Assembly (NCBI GenBank): GCA_910584125.1
Contig: CAJTXU010000003.1
Coordinates: forward strand, 205 to 64,204
Direction: 5' to 3'
Length of the DNA stretch: 64,000 bases
Source: an uncultured Muribaculaceae bacterium
Lineage (GTDB): Bacteria; Bacteroidota; Bacteroidia; Bacteroidales; Muribaculaceae
Every line of letters starts with the position of its first letter. Position 1 is the stretch's first letter. The notes beneath the pieces were generated by a model that did not search any database, was not told where the DNA came from, and saw only the letters and a program-made list of their open reading frames with translations. Made by a program: the position numbers and the translations under genes. This document shows, piece after piece, positions 33,928 to 43,212 of the stretch.

Positions 33928-35976
33928 TCACTCAGCGTTGTCGTCCCACTTGCAGGAGACGAACTCGAACTTGCCCTTGGCCACGGCCTTGCATACGATG
34001 GTGCCCGGGGTGGTGGAGCTTCCGTTGTAGCTGTAGAAGTGGATGGTGACCGTCGGCTCGAAGTCGCCCACCGGCTCAAGGTTGGGGTAGAGCACTGAGA
34101 GCACGCCGGGGCAGACCTCCTTCTCGAAGCGCTGCTTCATCAGGGCCACGATCTCGTCGTCGGTCATGCCGTCGTAAGAAGTGCTCTGGTTGCGGGCCGA
34201 GCCGGGACGCAGGTCGATGTTGCCCTGGTAGGCCGACGCGCCGGTGTAGTAGTCGTTGTTGCCGTAGCTTGTGATGAACGACGCGCCGTCGGGCACGTTG
34301 TCGCGCACCCAGTCGACACATGCCTGGAAGAACCACGTGCTGAGCGGCTGGTTCTTGCCGGCGGGCAGCGTGAGCTCGATCGACGGGTCGAGCTTCCACT
34401 CGCCGTCGCGGCGCACGAACTGGTTGGTGACCTCGCGGACGCCGTCGCGGGTGATCGAGTCATACCACTCGGAGCCGTTGAACGTATACTGCGAGCAGGC
34501 GTAGGTGGTGGAACCCGAAGCGTAATACTTGTAGGCCACATACTTCTCTGTGCCGGCCTGGGCGTAGGGGAAGCGGCCGCTGAGGAAGCGGGGGAGATAC
34601 TCGGCGTTCTGCGTGCCCGAGAAGTTGCCGTAGGTGAGGCCCATGGCGGCGTAGTCGGCGGGATTGACCACGGCGATGTCAGTGCCGGCGGCCTCCCACT
34701 TCGAGCCGTTGAACACATAGACGGCGTTCAGACTCACGGAGGGGACGGTGACCGAACGTGTGCCGGCGCGGCGGCGTGCGTTGGCGGGCGAGCCGACCTC
34801 GGTGACGATGAAGTTGCAGTTGGTGTATGTGCCGGACTTCGAGGTCTGCGTGAAGTAGCCTCTCAGCGTGTACGACTGGCCGTCCTGGAGTAGGGCCTTG
34901 ATCTCGTCGGTGGCGTTGTATACCGAGCCGCGCACGTCGTCGCGGTCGCCGAAGTAGACGTTGATGTAATTGCCGTCGATGGTAACCTTGCCGGTCATCG
35001 TGCCGTATACGGCGAGGACGGGGTCGGTGTTGGCTCCGGCGGCGAGAAGCACCTCGGGGGTCAGTTCCTTGGGCGCGGGGTAGGTGTAGGCCTGTTTGCC
35101 CACCTTCTGGAGGTTGTCGTCATAGGGGAGCTGCAGGCAGTTCTTGTACGAACTGAGCGTTCCGGTCGCGATCACCTGGTCGCCCACGGCATAGTCGGCG
35201 GCGGGGAAGCCGCTGCCGTATACCAGGATCGAGCCGGCGTTGTCGGTCAGCACGACTCCGGCCTTGCAGACGGCGGTCACGACGCCGTTGACCGTGACGT
35301 CATCGCCATCGGCGAGGTCGGAGGTCAGGACGCTGCTCATGGTGAAGCCGGGCGTCGGGGGCTCGGGGGTCTCGTTGAAGACGGGATCTACGTCGGAGTT
35401 GTTGTAGTTGACCACCACATACTGTCCGGCCTCGGCGTCGTCGAATGCATCGGCGAGGATCGAGGGGATGTGCTTGGTGGCGGGACACGAGGGCGAGAAC
35501 GCCGTCGTGTAGTCGTCGGTGCTGCCGTAAGCGATCTGATAGTCGGCGTCGCTGACGATATATTCGGATGCGCCGTTGAGACCGCGCATCACCTCGGGAA
35601 GCTCGCCGGCCTCGCGGTAGGTCAGGTTGATGGCCGAGCCGTCTGAGAGCGCGAAGTAGCGGAACAGCGAGTCCTTCAGCAGGTTGGGGATGTACTGCGC
35701 GGCCGGTATCGAGGCGTTGAGATAGCGCTGGGTCTTGACCGCGGCGAGTTCGCCGCTGACGCCCTCACGCTCGGCGAGGGCCTTGTTGAAGCGGTTCTCG
35801 GCGATGCGGGTATAGTCGTCGTCGGTCAGCGTATAGTCGACCGTCATGACCTCGGTGGGAGTGTAACCCCCTTCGAAGCCGTCGAGATAATGGTCGTTCC
35901 AGCTGTTTTCCGTGCAGGAAGCGAGCGCCAGCATCGACGCGCCTGCGATGAGCAGGTTGTTTATTGTGGTTTTCAT
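33928..35976 (-). CDS. OB-fold-containing surface lipoprotein paired with a TonB receptor
   Basis: 682 aa lipoprotein: the lipobox LALAS-Cys21 is clear. Residues about 200-330 look like an OB-fold of the DUF5689 kind (DDVTVNGVVTAVCKAGVVLTDNAGSILVYG), with a second one after it (GNYINVYFGDRDDVRG). The C-terminal third is beta-rich with aromatic-rich stretches. It starts 13 bp after the TonB receptor gene stop, so the two form an operon in which the lipoprotein probably acts as the surface ligand-binding partner. It is not a SusD by sequence, and the ligand is unknown. Confidence 0.72.
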   Translation of the reverse strand: MKTTINNLLIAGASMLALASCTENSWNDHYLDGFEGGYTPTEVMTVDYTLTDDDYTRIAENRFNKALAEREGVSGELAAVKTQRYLNASIPAAQYIPNLLKDSLFRYFALSDGSAINLTYREAGELPEVMRGLNGASEYIVSDADYQIAYGSTDDYTTAFSPSCPATKHIPSILADAFDDAEAGQYVVVNYNNSDVDPVFNETPEPPTPGFTMSSVLTSDLADGDDVTVNGVVTAVCKAGVVLTDNAGSILVYGSGFPAADYAVGDQVIATGTLSSYKNCLQLPYDDNLQKVGKQAYTYPAPKELTPEVLLAAGANTDPVLAVYGTMTGKVTIDGNYINVYFGDRDDVRGSVYNATDEIKALLQDGQSYTLRGYFTQTSKSGTYTNCNFIVTEVGSPANARRRAGTRSVTVPSVSLNAVYVFNGSKWEAAGTDIAVVNPADYAAMGLTYGNFSGTQNAEYLPRFLSGRFPYAQAGTEKYVAYKYYASGSTTYACSQYTFNGSEWYDSITRDGVREVTNQFVRRDGEWKLDPSIELTLPAGKNQPLSTWFFQACVDWVRDNVPDGASFITSYGNNDYYTGASAYQGNIDLRPGSARNQSTSYDGMTDDEIVALMKQRFEKEVCPGVLSVLYPNLEPVGDFEPTVTIHFYSYNGSSTTPGTIVCKAVAKGKFEFVSCKWDDNAE

Positions 35977-35989
35977 CGTGATGGGTTGC

Positions 35990-38731
35990 TTAGAAGTTGA
36001 TTTTGAGTTTCACCGAGAACGAGCGGCCGTAGGAGTAGAAGACGCGGAAAGCGTTGTTCCAGGTGCCGTCGGTGTCCGACAGCGTGAAGGCGTCCTTCAC
36101 ATAGTAGTTGTTGAAGAGGTTGTTGACGTTGCCGTAGATTGTGGCGTCGACGCCGCCGATCTTGAAACGGTAGCTGACGTTGAGGTCGAGCTCGTTGCCG
36201 AAGGGAATCTTCCAGGGCTTTGCCACGAAGATCTCGTCGTTACCCTCGTAGCTTGACGACGACACCTCGTAGTCGGAATAGTTGCGGGCCGAGCATGTCC
36301 AGTCGGCGCCGATGCGGAATCCCTTGAAGGGATGGAAGGTGACGCCGAAGAAGCCTGTGGTCTGCGCCGAGCCACCGATCTTGCGTCCCTTCTGGTTGAG
36401 GGTGGCGCGCTTGTGGTCGGGGGCGAGGATGCCGCTGGCTATCGTGCCGCGCAGGTCGGCCAGGGGCTGGCCGTCGTTGGTGTAGAAGTAGCCGGTGGGG
36501 TCGGAGTCCCAGGTCCAGTCGCCGATGGAGAACATCGCGTCGAACTCAACCCAGTGCGTCGGGATGTACTTGGCGTTGATCTCGGCGCCGAGGTGCTGGG
36601 CGTTCACGCCCGAGAGGCTGATGTAGTAATACTGGCCGGCGAGCGGGCCCTGACGGATCTCGCCCGAGCGTGTGGTGGTCTTGTCGCTCTTGTCGAGCCA
36701 CTTGGTGTAGTAGAGGTTGACGTTGGCCGAGAATTTGGGCGAGTGGAAGCCGTAGCCGAGCTCGACCGAACCGATCTTGGAGTTCTTGGCCTCGGGGTTG
36801 ATGAGGTTGCTCGAAGCCGAGCTCAGGAAGACACCGTAGCTGAAGAAGGGTGCGCGGGAAATGTAGCCTCCGTTGACGTAGACGTTGTTGTGGCGGTTGA
36901 TGTTGTAGTTGACGCCTCCCTTGATCGTACCGCCGAGGAAGCTCTTGGTCTTGGAGCGCTCATGCTCCTTGTCATAGAAGAACTTGTCGCGGCGCCAGTA
37001 GCTGGTGACGTTGAGCGCGCCGGCGAGGATGGCGGTCAGACGGTTGTCGAGCGCGGTGTATTCGGCCTGCGCGTAGGCGCCTTCCTGGGCCACATAGCCC
37101 TTGTAGTTGCGGTAGACGATGTCGCCGACGCCGAGTTTCTCGAATTTCCAGTCGGGGTCGAGGGCGGCCGAGTTGTTGTAGGGCTTCACCAGACCGCGTG
37201 TCTCGTAGTTCATGTAGTAGTCGCCCTCGTAGAGGTCGAGGATCTTGTTGTAGTGGTGGCCGATGTAGTAGCGCACGTCGATACCGCCCGTGAAGGTCAG
37301 CGTCTTGGGGATGAACTCGTTCTTGTAGGTCGAGACGAGGCCGTACCATTCATGGTCGTTGTTGGAGGTGGTCATCACCATGTTCGATCCGGCGTCAGAC
37401 TCCATGTTCATGCGCTGGATGGCTGCGTAGTCGAACGTGCCGTCGGGGCAGCGGAAGAGAGTGTTGAGCTTGCCCTGGCTTGCGCCGTACCAGCTCGAGT
37501 AGCTGAGCGAGTTGCCGTTGTACGATCCGTGGCCCTGGCCGCTGTAGCCGCCGCCGGTCGAGAACGACGCGTAGACCGTCGTGGAGAGCGACGACTTGTA
37601 GTCGATCTGCCAGATGTGGCCCAGCGAGATCTGGGGCTTGTGGTAGAAGTTGTAGCTCGAGCTCTTGCGCTCGCCGTGCATACCGAAGCCGTAAGTCGGG
37701 TTGTAGCGGTAGGCGACCTCGTCGCCCATATACTCCTGGGCTGCCTGCCAGCCCTCGATTGAGAGGCCGTCCATGCGGCTGCGCTGGTAGTGGCTCTGCG
37801 GCGCGCCGAAAGCCGTGAGCGACAGCTGGTGGTTATCGCCGATGCGCTTGGAGACGTTGACGAAATAGTTGTAGGCGTTGTAGTCGGTGCCCTGGATGTA
37901 GCCGTCGCCCCACTTGCGCGAGCCGAGCACGGTGATGGCCCAGCCGTTCTTCATCAGTCCGGTGGAGAGCATGAGGCCGAAGTTCTGCATCATGTCGTTG
38001 CCCATGCCGTACCAAGCCGAGCCGCCGCGCTTGGCGTCGGTCGAGCGGGTGGTGATGTTGATTGTTCCGCCGATCGAGGGCGACGAGATGATGGCCGCGC
38101 CAAGACCGCGCTGGGTCTGCATGCTGCTCGTCACGTCGCTGAGTCCGGCCCAGTTGCTCCAGTAGACGCCGCCCCATTCCATGTCGTTGACGGGCAGACC
38201 GTTGATGAGTACTGCCACGTTCTCAGACTTGAAGCCGCGCATATTGATCTTGGCGTCGCCGAAACCGCCGCCGTCGGGAGTCGCCCACACGCCGGGAGTT
38301 GTCTTGAGCACTTCGGGAAACTCCTGGTTGCCGAGTTTGGCCTCGATCTCGGGGGCCGTGATCTGCGAGATAGCCACAGGGGTCTTGCGTGTCTTGGCCA
38401 CCGACTGGGTGACGATGACATCCTGGAGCATCTTGGCGTCCGGGTCGAGTCTGATCTCGCCCATGCTGGCCGCCGCGCGAATCTCGAGAGGCTTGTAGCC
38501 GACGAAAGTGACGGTGAGATGTCTCACCTTGTCGGGGACGCTGAGTCTGAAATTGCCGTCGACGTCGGTATTGGTGCCGATCTTGGTGCCCGGCACAGTG
38601 ATGAACGCACCGATCAGGGGCTCGCCCTGCTCGTCGACCACCTGGCCGCGACACACCACATCGGCCCATGCTCCGAGCGGGAACAGGGATGCGGCGATCA
38701 GAGTCGCGCCGGTCAGAAGCTGTTTCTTCAT
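35990..38731 (-). CDS. TonB-dependent receptor with carboxypeptidase-regulatory N-domain
   Basis: 913 aa, signal peptide (1-23), then a CarboxypepD_reg-like domain (CRGQVVDEQGEPLIGAFITVPGT... about 26-100). The plug follows (DVIVTQSVAKTRKTPVAISQI; INMRGFKSENVAVLINGLPVNDMEWGGVYW) and then the 22-strand barrel ending in SFSVKLKINF with a terminal Phe. It imports a ligand across the outer membrane with TonB energy. It lacks the SusC/RagA signature and pairs with the lipoprotein rather than a SusD. The promoter is at 38819-38849. Confidence 0.9.
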   Translation of the reverse strand: MKKQLLTGATLIAASLFPLGAWADVVCRGQVVDEQGEPLIGAFITVPGTKIGTNTDVDGNFRLSVPDKVRHLTVTFVGYKPLEIRAAASMGEIRLDPDAKMLQDVIVTQSVAKTRKTPVAISQITAPEIEAKLGNQEFPEVLKTTPGVWATPDGGGFGDAKINMRGFKSENVAVLINGLPVNDMEWGGVYWSNWAGLSDVTSSMQTQRGLGAAIISSPSIGGTINITTRSTDAKRGGSAWYGMGNDMMQNFGLMLSTGLMKNGWAITVLGSRKWGDGYIQGTDYNAYNYFVNVSKRIGDNHQLSLTAFGAPQSHYQRSRMDGLSIEGWQAAQEYMGDEVAYRYNPTYGFGMHGERKSSSYNFYHKPQISLGHIWQIDYKSSLSTTVYASFSTGGGYSGQGHGSYNGNSLSYSSWYGASQGKLNTLFRCPDGTFDYAAIQRMNMESDAGSNMVMTTSNNDHEWYGLVSTYKNEFIPKTLTFTGGIDVRYYIGHHYNKILDLYEGDYYMNYETRGLVKPYNNSAALDPDWKFEKLGVGDIVYRNYKGYVAQEGAYAQAEYTALDNRLTAILAGALNVTSYWRRDKFFYDKEHERSKTKSFLGGTIKGGVNYNINRHNNVYVNGGYISRAPFFSYGVFLSSASSNLINPEAKNSKIGSVELGYGFHSPKFSANVNLYYTKWLDKSDKTTTRSGEIRQGPLAGQYYYISLSGVNAQHLGAEINAKYIPTHWVEFDAMFSIGDWTWDSDPTGYFYTNDGQPLADLRGTIASGILAPDHKRATLNQKGRKIGGSAQTTGFFGVTFHPFKGFRIGADWTCSARNYSDYEVSSSSYEGNDEIFVAKPWKIPFGNELDLNVSYRFKIGGVDATIYGNVNNLFNNYYVKDAFTLSDTDGTWNNAFRVFYSYGRSFSVKLKINF

Positions 38732-38818
38732 AAGGTCTGGATTTAAGTTAGATTATTGATGTTTTGTAATTTGCCGTTCAGTAATCGCCGGAAAAGAGCC
38801 ATTCTTCCAGCAATAACG

Positions 38819-38849
38819 CAAAATTACAATTTTTAATCCTTTTTCACAA
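38819..38849 (-). promoter_or_regulatory. Promoter for the TonB receptor-lipoprotein operon
   Basis: Read on the minus strand: -33-like TTGTG (38845-38849), 18-bp spacer, -7 TAATTTTG (38819-38826), with a leader of about 80 nt to the ATG at 38731. Confidence 0.6.
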
Positions 38850-38890
38850 TAGCAAATCCAACTTTAACCAAAAATAAACCCCCGCCACTC

Positions 38891-38929
38891 AAAAAACAGC
38901 GCCGCGGCCCCGAAGGGACGCGGCGCCAG
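38891..38929 (-). terminator. Terminator of the HEPN/LRR island
   Basis: On the minus strand, CTGGCGCCGCG ... CGCGGCGCTG with a TCCC-TTCG-GGG centre, followed by TTTTTTGAG. It ends the long minus-strand gene run that begins at 53671. Confidence 0.8.
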
Positions 38930-38952
38930 TTTCTGATGCCGACAAGCGTGTT

Positions 38953-40638
38953 TCACGCGTCGTTGTCGATTACGTAGAAGTCGACTGACACGCCATATTC
39001 CTCTCGCTTGAGTCGTTCGACCGATATGTTCGGCGGAAGAATGCTACGCAAATAGGCCTCGACCGAGTTGTAACGCATGTCGTGAAGCGAGGGAATGCGC
39101 TCGAGTTCCACATGAGTAGCGGCAGGAACGACTCCAAGCCGGAGAGTATTGCCGTCGGCATAGTCGACAAGTTCCTTGGCGAGGATCCGAAGCTGTGTTT
39201 TCATATAGTCGTCGAGCTGCGACTGCATGGGATAGAAATCCACTCCCGGACGCGAATAGAGCTCGCGGCCGTTCTTGAACTTCATGCTGTGCTTTTTCTG
39301 TAGCCTATATGTTGTCTCTGAGGCCCGCTTCGATTCCCGTGTTGAACGGGTGCTCTGGTTGTAATATTTGATATGCTCCGTGTTCCGCTGTCTGATGAGA
39401 CGGGCGGTATCACCGTCGAGCATCGCGTCATAGGCAGCCAGTTTTACTTTCGGTTCAATGTATTTCGGTGTCATGTTATCACCTATCTGCCAGAAAGTGA
39501 TAATCAGAATGAGGACGGGGATGCCTACCGATATTGCCTTGGGGAGCAGGTAGTTGGCTGTGTCAGTGCCGATCAAGGCCGCTTTGTTCATCATCCAGCT
39601 TGGAGCGTAAGAGGCATAATAAGCCAGCTTGTATCCGAGAAGTTCGAGCTTTGAGATCTTTATTCCCTTTTGTTTGTCAACAAGCAACATCAGCATTGCG
39701 AGCATCGCGGCCACGGCGTCCTCGTGCTGCGATTTGCGTTTCTCCGACAAAGTTTTTCGCTCATCGCGCGAAGTGGAAATGTGTTCCTTCACTTCGTCGG
39801 AATGCAACGCCCCGTGATTGAGCATGTTGCGGTATTCGCACACCTTTTCGACAGCTAAGATGAGTGAATCGTCCTTTCTCGCCTCCGATCTGATTACAGA
39901 ATATATCAGGAGCTTCATCCCAAAGTCCTTGAGGTTCAGCAGAGAGTCGGAACTTACAATCAGAAATACGATTTCCCACATCTGCGTTTTCTTGAAGTCG
40001 GCGCATATGGATTCAAGAGTTTGCCCGGAAACTCTCTTATCTCCGGCATACAATTTATATAAGTAAAAATTCTTGACGCCGCTTTCCACAATGTATGTGA
40101 CTTTATTAAAACGTTCAATCTTTTCGGCTTCGGATTTCAGGCGGCGGTCGGAATATTCCCACTGAACGGATTTCCGGACCTTTCGGCATTCGTCGATCAG
40201 CGCCATGCAAAAGATTACCTCGCCGAGCATCGAGCGTGTGTAAAACTTGTGGACAGAACGGCGATAAGGGGCCAATATGTCATCATTGTATTTAGATGGA
40301 TCACACAGTTTGTCATATCTGAGTGCTTCGCGGCAGTCATTATCGTCAAGATTGGAGTGGATCTGGTTGAGAATCTCGTTGACCATTCCCTCCAGCCCCG
40401 CGTATGCGGAAGCGAGGTCAATTCGTGAGTCAGCTCCCGGACGAAGGAGAGCCTTCAGATTGCGGGCAAATTCCGCCGTGGCTCCATTGGGATTGGACTC
40501 GCAGCACGATTGCATGAAGCGGAGCAACTTGGCGGCTTTCTCCGCCTGTTGATTCTCGGAGTTTCCGAGCATACGTCCCCACCCGGAAGTGTCGGCGGAG
40601 GATTTCTTTATTCTGGCTATGAGGGAATAAGGATTCAT
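38953..40638 (-). CDS. Membrane-anchored HEPN-like protein (561 aa)
   Basis: No signal peptide. Residues 1-345 are almost wholly helical and contain CEYRNMLNHGALH with R270-N-x3-H275, the RX4-6H pattern that defines HEPN RNases and related HEPN folds. A single hydrophobic segment follows (about 364-386, LLPKAISVGIPVLILIITFW). The C-terminal 175 residues begin with a basic, helical stretch and end in a compact alpha/beta-looking domain (VPAATHVELERIPSLHDMRYNSVEAYLRS... YGVSVDFYVIDNDA). It starts 1 bp after the 496-aa gene, which has the same helical-HEPN/TM/C-tail layout. The function is unknown; it might be an RNA-cutting or membrane effector. Low-GC codon use relative to the flanks. Confidence 0.6.
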   Translation of the reverse strand: MNPYSLIARIKKSSADTSGWGRMLGNSENQQAEKAAKLLRFMQSCCESNPNGATAEFARNLKALLRPGADSRIDLASAYAGLEGMVNEILNQIHSNLDDNDCREALRYDKLCDPSKYNDDILAPYRRSVHKFYTRSMLGEVIFCMALIDECRKVRKSVQWEYSDRRLKSEAEKIERFNKVTYIVESGVKNFYLYKLYAGDKRVSGQTLESICADFKKTQMWEIVFLIVSSDSLLNLKDFGMKLLIYSVIRSEARKDDSLILAVEKVCEYRNMLNHGALHSDEVKEHISTSRDERKTLSEKRKSQHEDAVAAMLAMLMLLVDKQKGIKISKLELLGYKLAYYASYAPSWMMNKAALIGTDTANYLLPKAISVGIPVLILIITFWQIGDNMTPKYIEPKVKLAAYDAMLDGDTARLIRQRNTEHIKYYNQSTRSTRESKRASETTYRLQKKHSMKFKNGRELYSRPGVDFYPMQSQLDDYMKTQLRILAKELVDYADGNTLRLGVVPAATHVELERIPSLHDMRYNSVEAYLRSILPPNISVERLKREEYGVSVDFYVIDNDA

Positions 40639-40639
40639 A

Positions 40640-42130
40640 TCAATCTAAGTTCGGGTTTGTTGTTGTTCTGTCTTTCATATCGGCTCTCCGGTTGGGGTCG
40701 GAGGTCGATGGGGTTGTGGACCGGCCGAAATGCAACCATCTCGGAGTCCCGATATGCCATAGGGTGCGGGTGAACGATGTTTCGGGCCAGTGTTCTTCCG
40801 AATACCGACGTTGCAGTTCGTTCTCGCGTCGCTCATCGAACAATTCCGGATTTCTTTTAAGTAATTTATGACGTTCCTTAAGCAATAACGCGCGGTCGTA
40901 ACTGTTCATGGAATTGATGTAAGAGCATATATCTTCCTTGCTCGAATGTTCGTTGATGCCGCCTTCGCGTTTGTGATGAATTGTGGCACGTATGCATATG
41001 ATTATCGCGAAAAGAGCGGCAATCTGGAGGGCTCTCCGTAAGATATAGTTTAGTCCATTTCCGATAGTCGACGCTTTATTTCCTGTTTTCCCCTTTGGGG
41101 AATTGAGCGATTGCATCTGTGCAGGTGGAACGAGTCGATGGCCGAGTATGGGATCGACCATAGGATAGTCGGGGAACTGACCTTTCCATTTAGCCCATAG
41201 CGGCGGGCATAGCATGAGCCATTCGGGTTTTAGGCTCACCTGTGGACCGTTGAGCAGACCGCTGACCACGTATGGCATCGCGATTGTCATGGCTATGCAC
41301 CGGAGAATCTCTTTTTGCTCCAAAGTGTATTTCCCGTAATAGTGTTTATCGATATGTTTGTTGAAAACAAACTGCATGTTTAAGTCGTTGAGGTGAGGAA
41401 TGAGATTATGGTGCACGATGCTGTTGCGCATATCGAACACGAACTCTGTGAGATTCCTGCATTTCTCGAGATTAAATCCGCGAATGCTGGATGCGCAGTC
41501 CTGACAGTTGGGATTTTCGCGGCGGGCTTCCTCGAGCGGGTAGACATATTGAAGAAGCAGCTTCTGGCATATGGCTGTCGGGTCGCCGGGGCGGGCGTTG
41601 GGGCGTGCGGGTTTCCACAGGACGGCATACTGGAAAAGCCCCGCGAGATTGAAAGCATTGGAGCATCCTCTTATGTTGGCATCTTTCATTACAGACCTAT
41701 GCCATGAATAAAGTTTCGCGACTTTTTCCCGATGTGTGTCTTCTTTGTCGGAACTTCTGAAGGGCTCGACTCCAGAGGGTGTCCCGTCGGGCTCGACATC
41801 TATGATCTTCCGGTCGGACAAGATGTTGTCATAAAGCGATTGCAGAGCTGTCATCGGCGCGTGGACGTCGGGCTCATTATTGGAAATAGCATGCCCGATG
41901 TAAACGCTCTCGCTTATCATTGCGGAGAGATTGGTAAGAAGATACTGCAGTATCTTTTTCGCCATCTTGGGCTTGCGGAACGCCAGCTCGGCTGCCCGGT
42001 AATAGCGTTCCATGCCCGAGGCCTTGGCTCGAAGACGCGCATTTAAGCGCAGTTCTGAGAAGTAGAGCCGACAAGGCTTTACGCCTGCTGCTTTCACAGA
42101 TTCTTCGATGATTTCGTTGAATTTGTTCAT
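40640..42130 (-). CDS. Membrane-anchored HEPN-like protein (496 aa)
   Basis: A helical N-terminal region carries FDMRNSIVHHNLI with R235-N-x3-H240, a strong HEPN-type motif, preceded by a Cys pair (CQDCASS, about 209-212) and followed by helices to about 300. A hydrophobic segment sits at about 364-382 (RALQIAALFAIIICIRATI). The tail of about 110 residues is charged (YDRALLLKERHKLLKRNPELFDERRENELQRR) and ends in low-complexity polar sequence. It is coupled to the 561-aa gene with a 1-bp gap. A promoter at 42152-42183 without the island's palindrome suggests this pair can be made independently of the rest. Confidence 0.6.
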   Translation of the reverse strand: MNKFNEIIEESVKAAGVKPCRLYFSELRLNARLRAKASGMERYYRAAELAFRKPKMAKKILQYLLTNLSAMISESVYIGHAISNNEPDVHAPMTALQSLYDNILSDRKIIDVEPDGTPSGVEPFRSSDKEDTHREKVAKLYSWHRSVMKDANIRGCSNAFNLAGLFQYAVLWKPARPNARPGDPTAICQKLLLQYVYPLEEARRENPNCQDCASSIRGFNLEKCRNLTEFVFDMRNSIVHHNLIPHLNDLNMQFVFNKHIDKHYYGKYTLEQKEILRCIAMTIAMPYVVSGLLNGPQVSLKPEWLMLCPPLWAKWKGQFPDYPMVDPILGHRLVPPAQMQSLNSPKGKTGNKASTIGNGLNYILRRALQIAALFAIIICIRATIHHKREGGINEHSSKEDICSYINSMNSYDRALLLKERHKLLKRNPELFDERRENELQRRYSEEHWPETSFTRTLWHIGTPRWLHFGRSTTPSTSDPNRRADMKDRTTTNPNLD

Positions 42131-42151
42131 TGCTGTTTTATAATTGGTTTA

Positions 42152-42183
42152 CAAAGATACATTATTATCCTCGGATTTTCAAA
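42152..42183 (-). promoter_or_regulatory. Operator-free promoter for the two HEPN-TM genes
   Basis: Minus strand: TTTG (42180-42183), 20-bp spacer, TATCTTTG (42152-42159). Unlike the four other promoters of the island it has a canonical -33 box and no GTGAAG...CTTCAC palindrome. It overlaps the last 5 bp of the 332-aa gene. Confidence 0.7.
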
Positions 42184-43177
42184 TCAGTTCATGCTCGCGG
42201 AGCATGGTCCTGACTTTCTTGGTGTCGAACGAGTCTTCGATCCATTCGGATTTACCCAACGTCCGGAGCATTACGGCTGTTGCTCCGACCGCACGGTGGA
42301 GCGCGGCGTCCTGGCGGTCGGCGGGGCAATCGGTCGTTCCTCCTATGTGTTCGAACGGCAGTGCAATCTCTGCGATAGGGGTTCTGAAGGAGCGTCTCGT
42401 GCGGACGTAGACACCATTCCAGCACCAGCCGATGTCAGGTCCTCCCATCGAATACTCATCGGCATTGAGGAGCTCAGCCTCCGGATTGGTGAAGTAGACG
42501 TGCATGTGGATCTCAAGCGGGGGATAACCGATTATCTCCAGCACCGACTCAAGCACGCGGCGTGTGATGTTGGCCACGCAGACAGGCGAGATGAAATGAG
42601 TGTGCTCGCTGAAATAGAGAGGTGGGTCGTCGTTGAACATATCTTCGTCGACAAGTATCTTGTCGTTGAAGTCATTGATCACATCGATGTTGAATTCCCC
42701 CTTGTGCGAACGCCAGGCATAGACCCGCGAACAGTCGACTTCGGCCAGATAAGCCACGGAGGGAATAATCACACGGTTCGCCATCATGTCTTCATCCCTA
42801 TGGTTGACATGAAGCAGATCGAAGAGATCCAGGCCTTCGCCCACGGATGCGCGCCAGGGGATTTCCTCATATTCATTTTCAAGGAAAAGCGCGACGTTCT
42901 CGCCCACACTTCTGTCGCTTACCCTCTCGATGCCCGCCAGTTTGGCCGTGCGGAGTGCGAAACCCTCATCCGCCAGATCCATGCAGTATGCCATGAGCGC
43001 GAGGACCCTGCGCTGTTCGTCCGCGTCATTCACGCATTTTGTGTAGATGTCGTGATAGAACTTCACCATGCCTTCGGGCGTGATGTCACGCGTGAGCCAG
43101 TATCGGGCCATTCTCACCGCTGCGATGCGGTAGGATTTTTTCTCATATGTCTTCGGTGGGTACATAAGTGGGTACAT
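42179..43177 (-). CDS. Unrecognised 332-aa protein of the island
   Basis: No signal peptide or membrane segment. Residues 10-75 are helical (YRIAAVRMARYWLTRDITPEGMVKFYHDIYTKC; QRRVLALMAYCMDLADEGFALRTAKLAG), followed by an acidic middle (ENEYEEIPWRASVGEGLDLFDLLHVNHRDEDMM). The second half is alpha/beta with several aromatic and His residues (SEHTHFISPVCVANITRRVLESVLEIIGYPPLEIHMHVYF). I recognise no catalytic motif. It follows the AAA+ gene by 35 bp with no promoter between, so it is probably an adaptor or partner of the ATPase. Met5 is an alternative start. Confidence 0.55.
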   Translation of the reverse strand: MYPLMYPPKTYEKKSYRIAAVRMARYWLTRDITPEGMVKFYHDIYTKCVNDADEQRRVLALMAYCMDLADEGFALRTAKLAGIERVSDRSVGENVALFLENEYEEIPWRASVGEGLDLFDLLHVNHRDEDMMANRVIIPSVAYLAEVDCSRVYAWRSHKGEFNIDVINDFNDKILVDEDMFNDDPPLYFSEHTHFISPVCVANITRRVLESVLEIIGYPPLEIHMHVYFTNPEAELLNADEYSMGGPDIGWCWNGVYVRTRRSFRTPIAEIALPFEHIGGTTDCPADRQDAALHRAVGATAVMLRTLGKSEWIEDSFDTKKVRTMLREHELI

Positions 43178-43212
43178 AACAGGAGAATTTATGGTTAGAC
43201 AAAACGGTCTGG

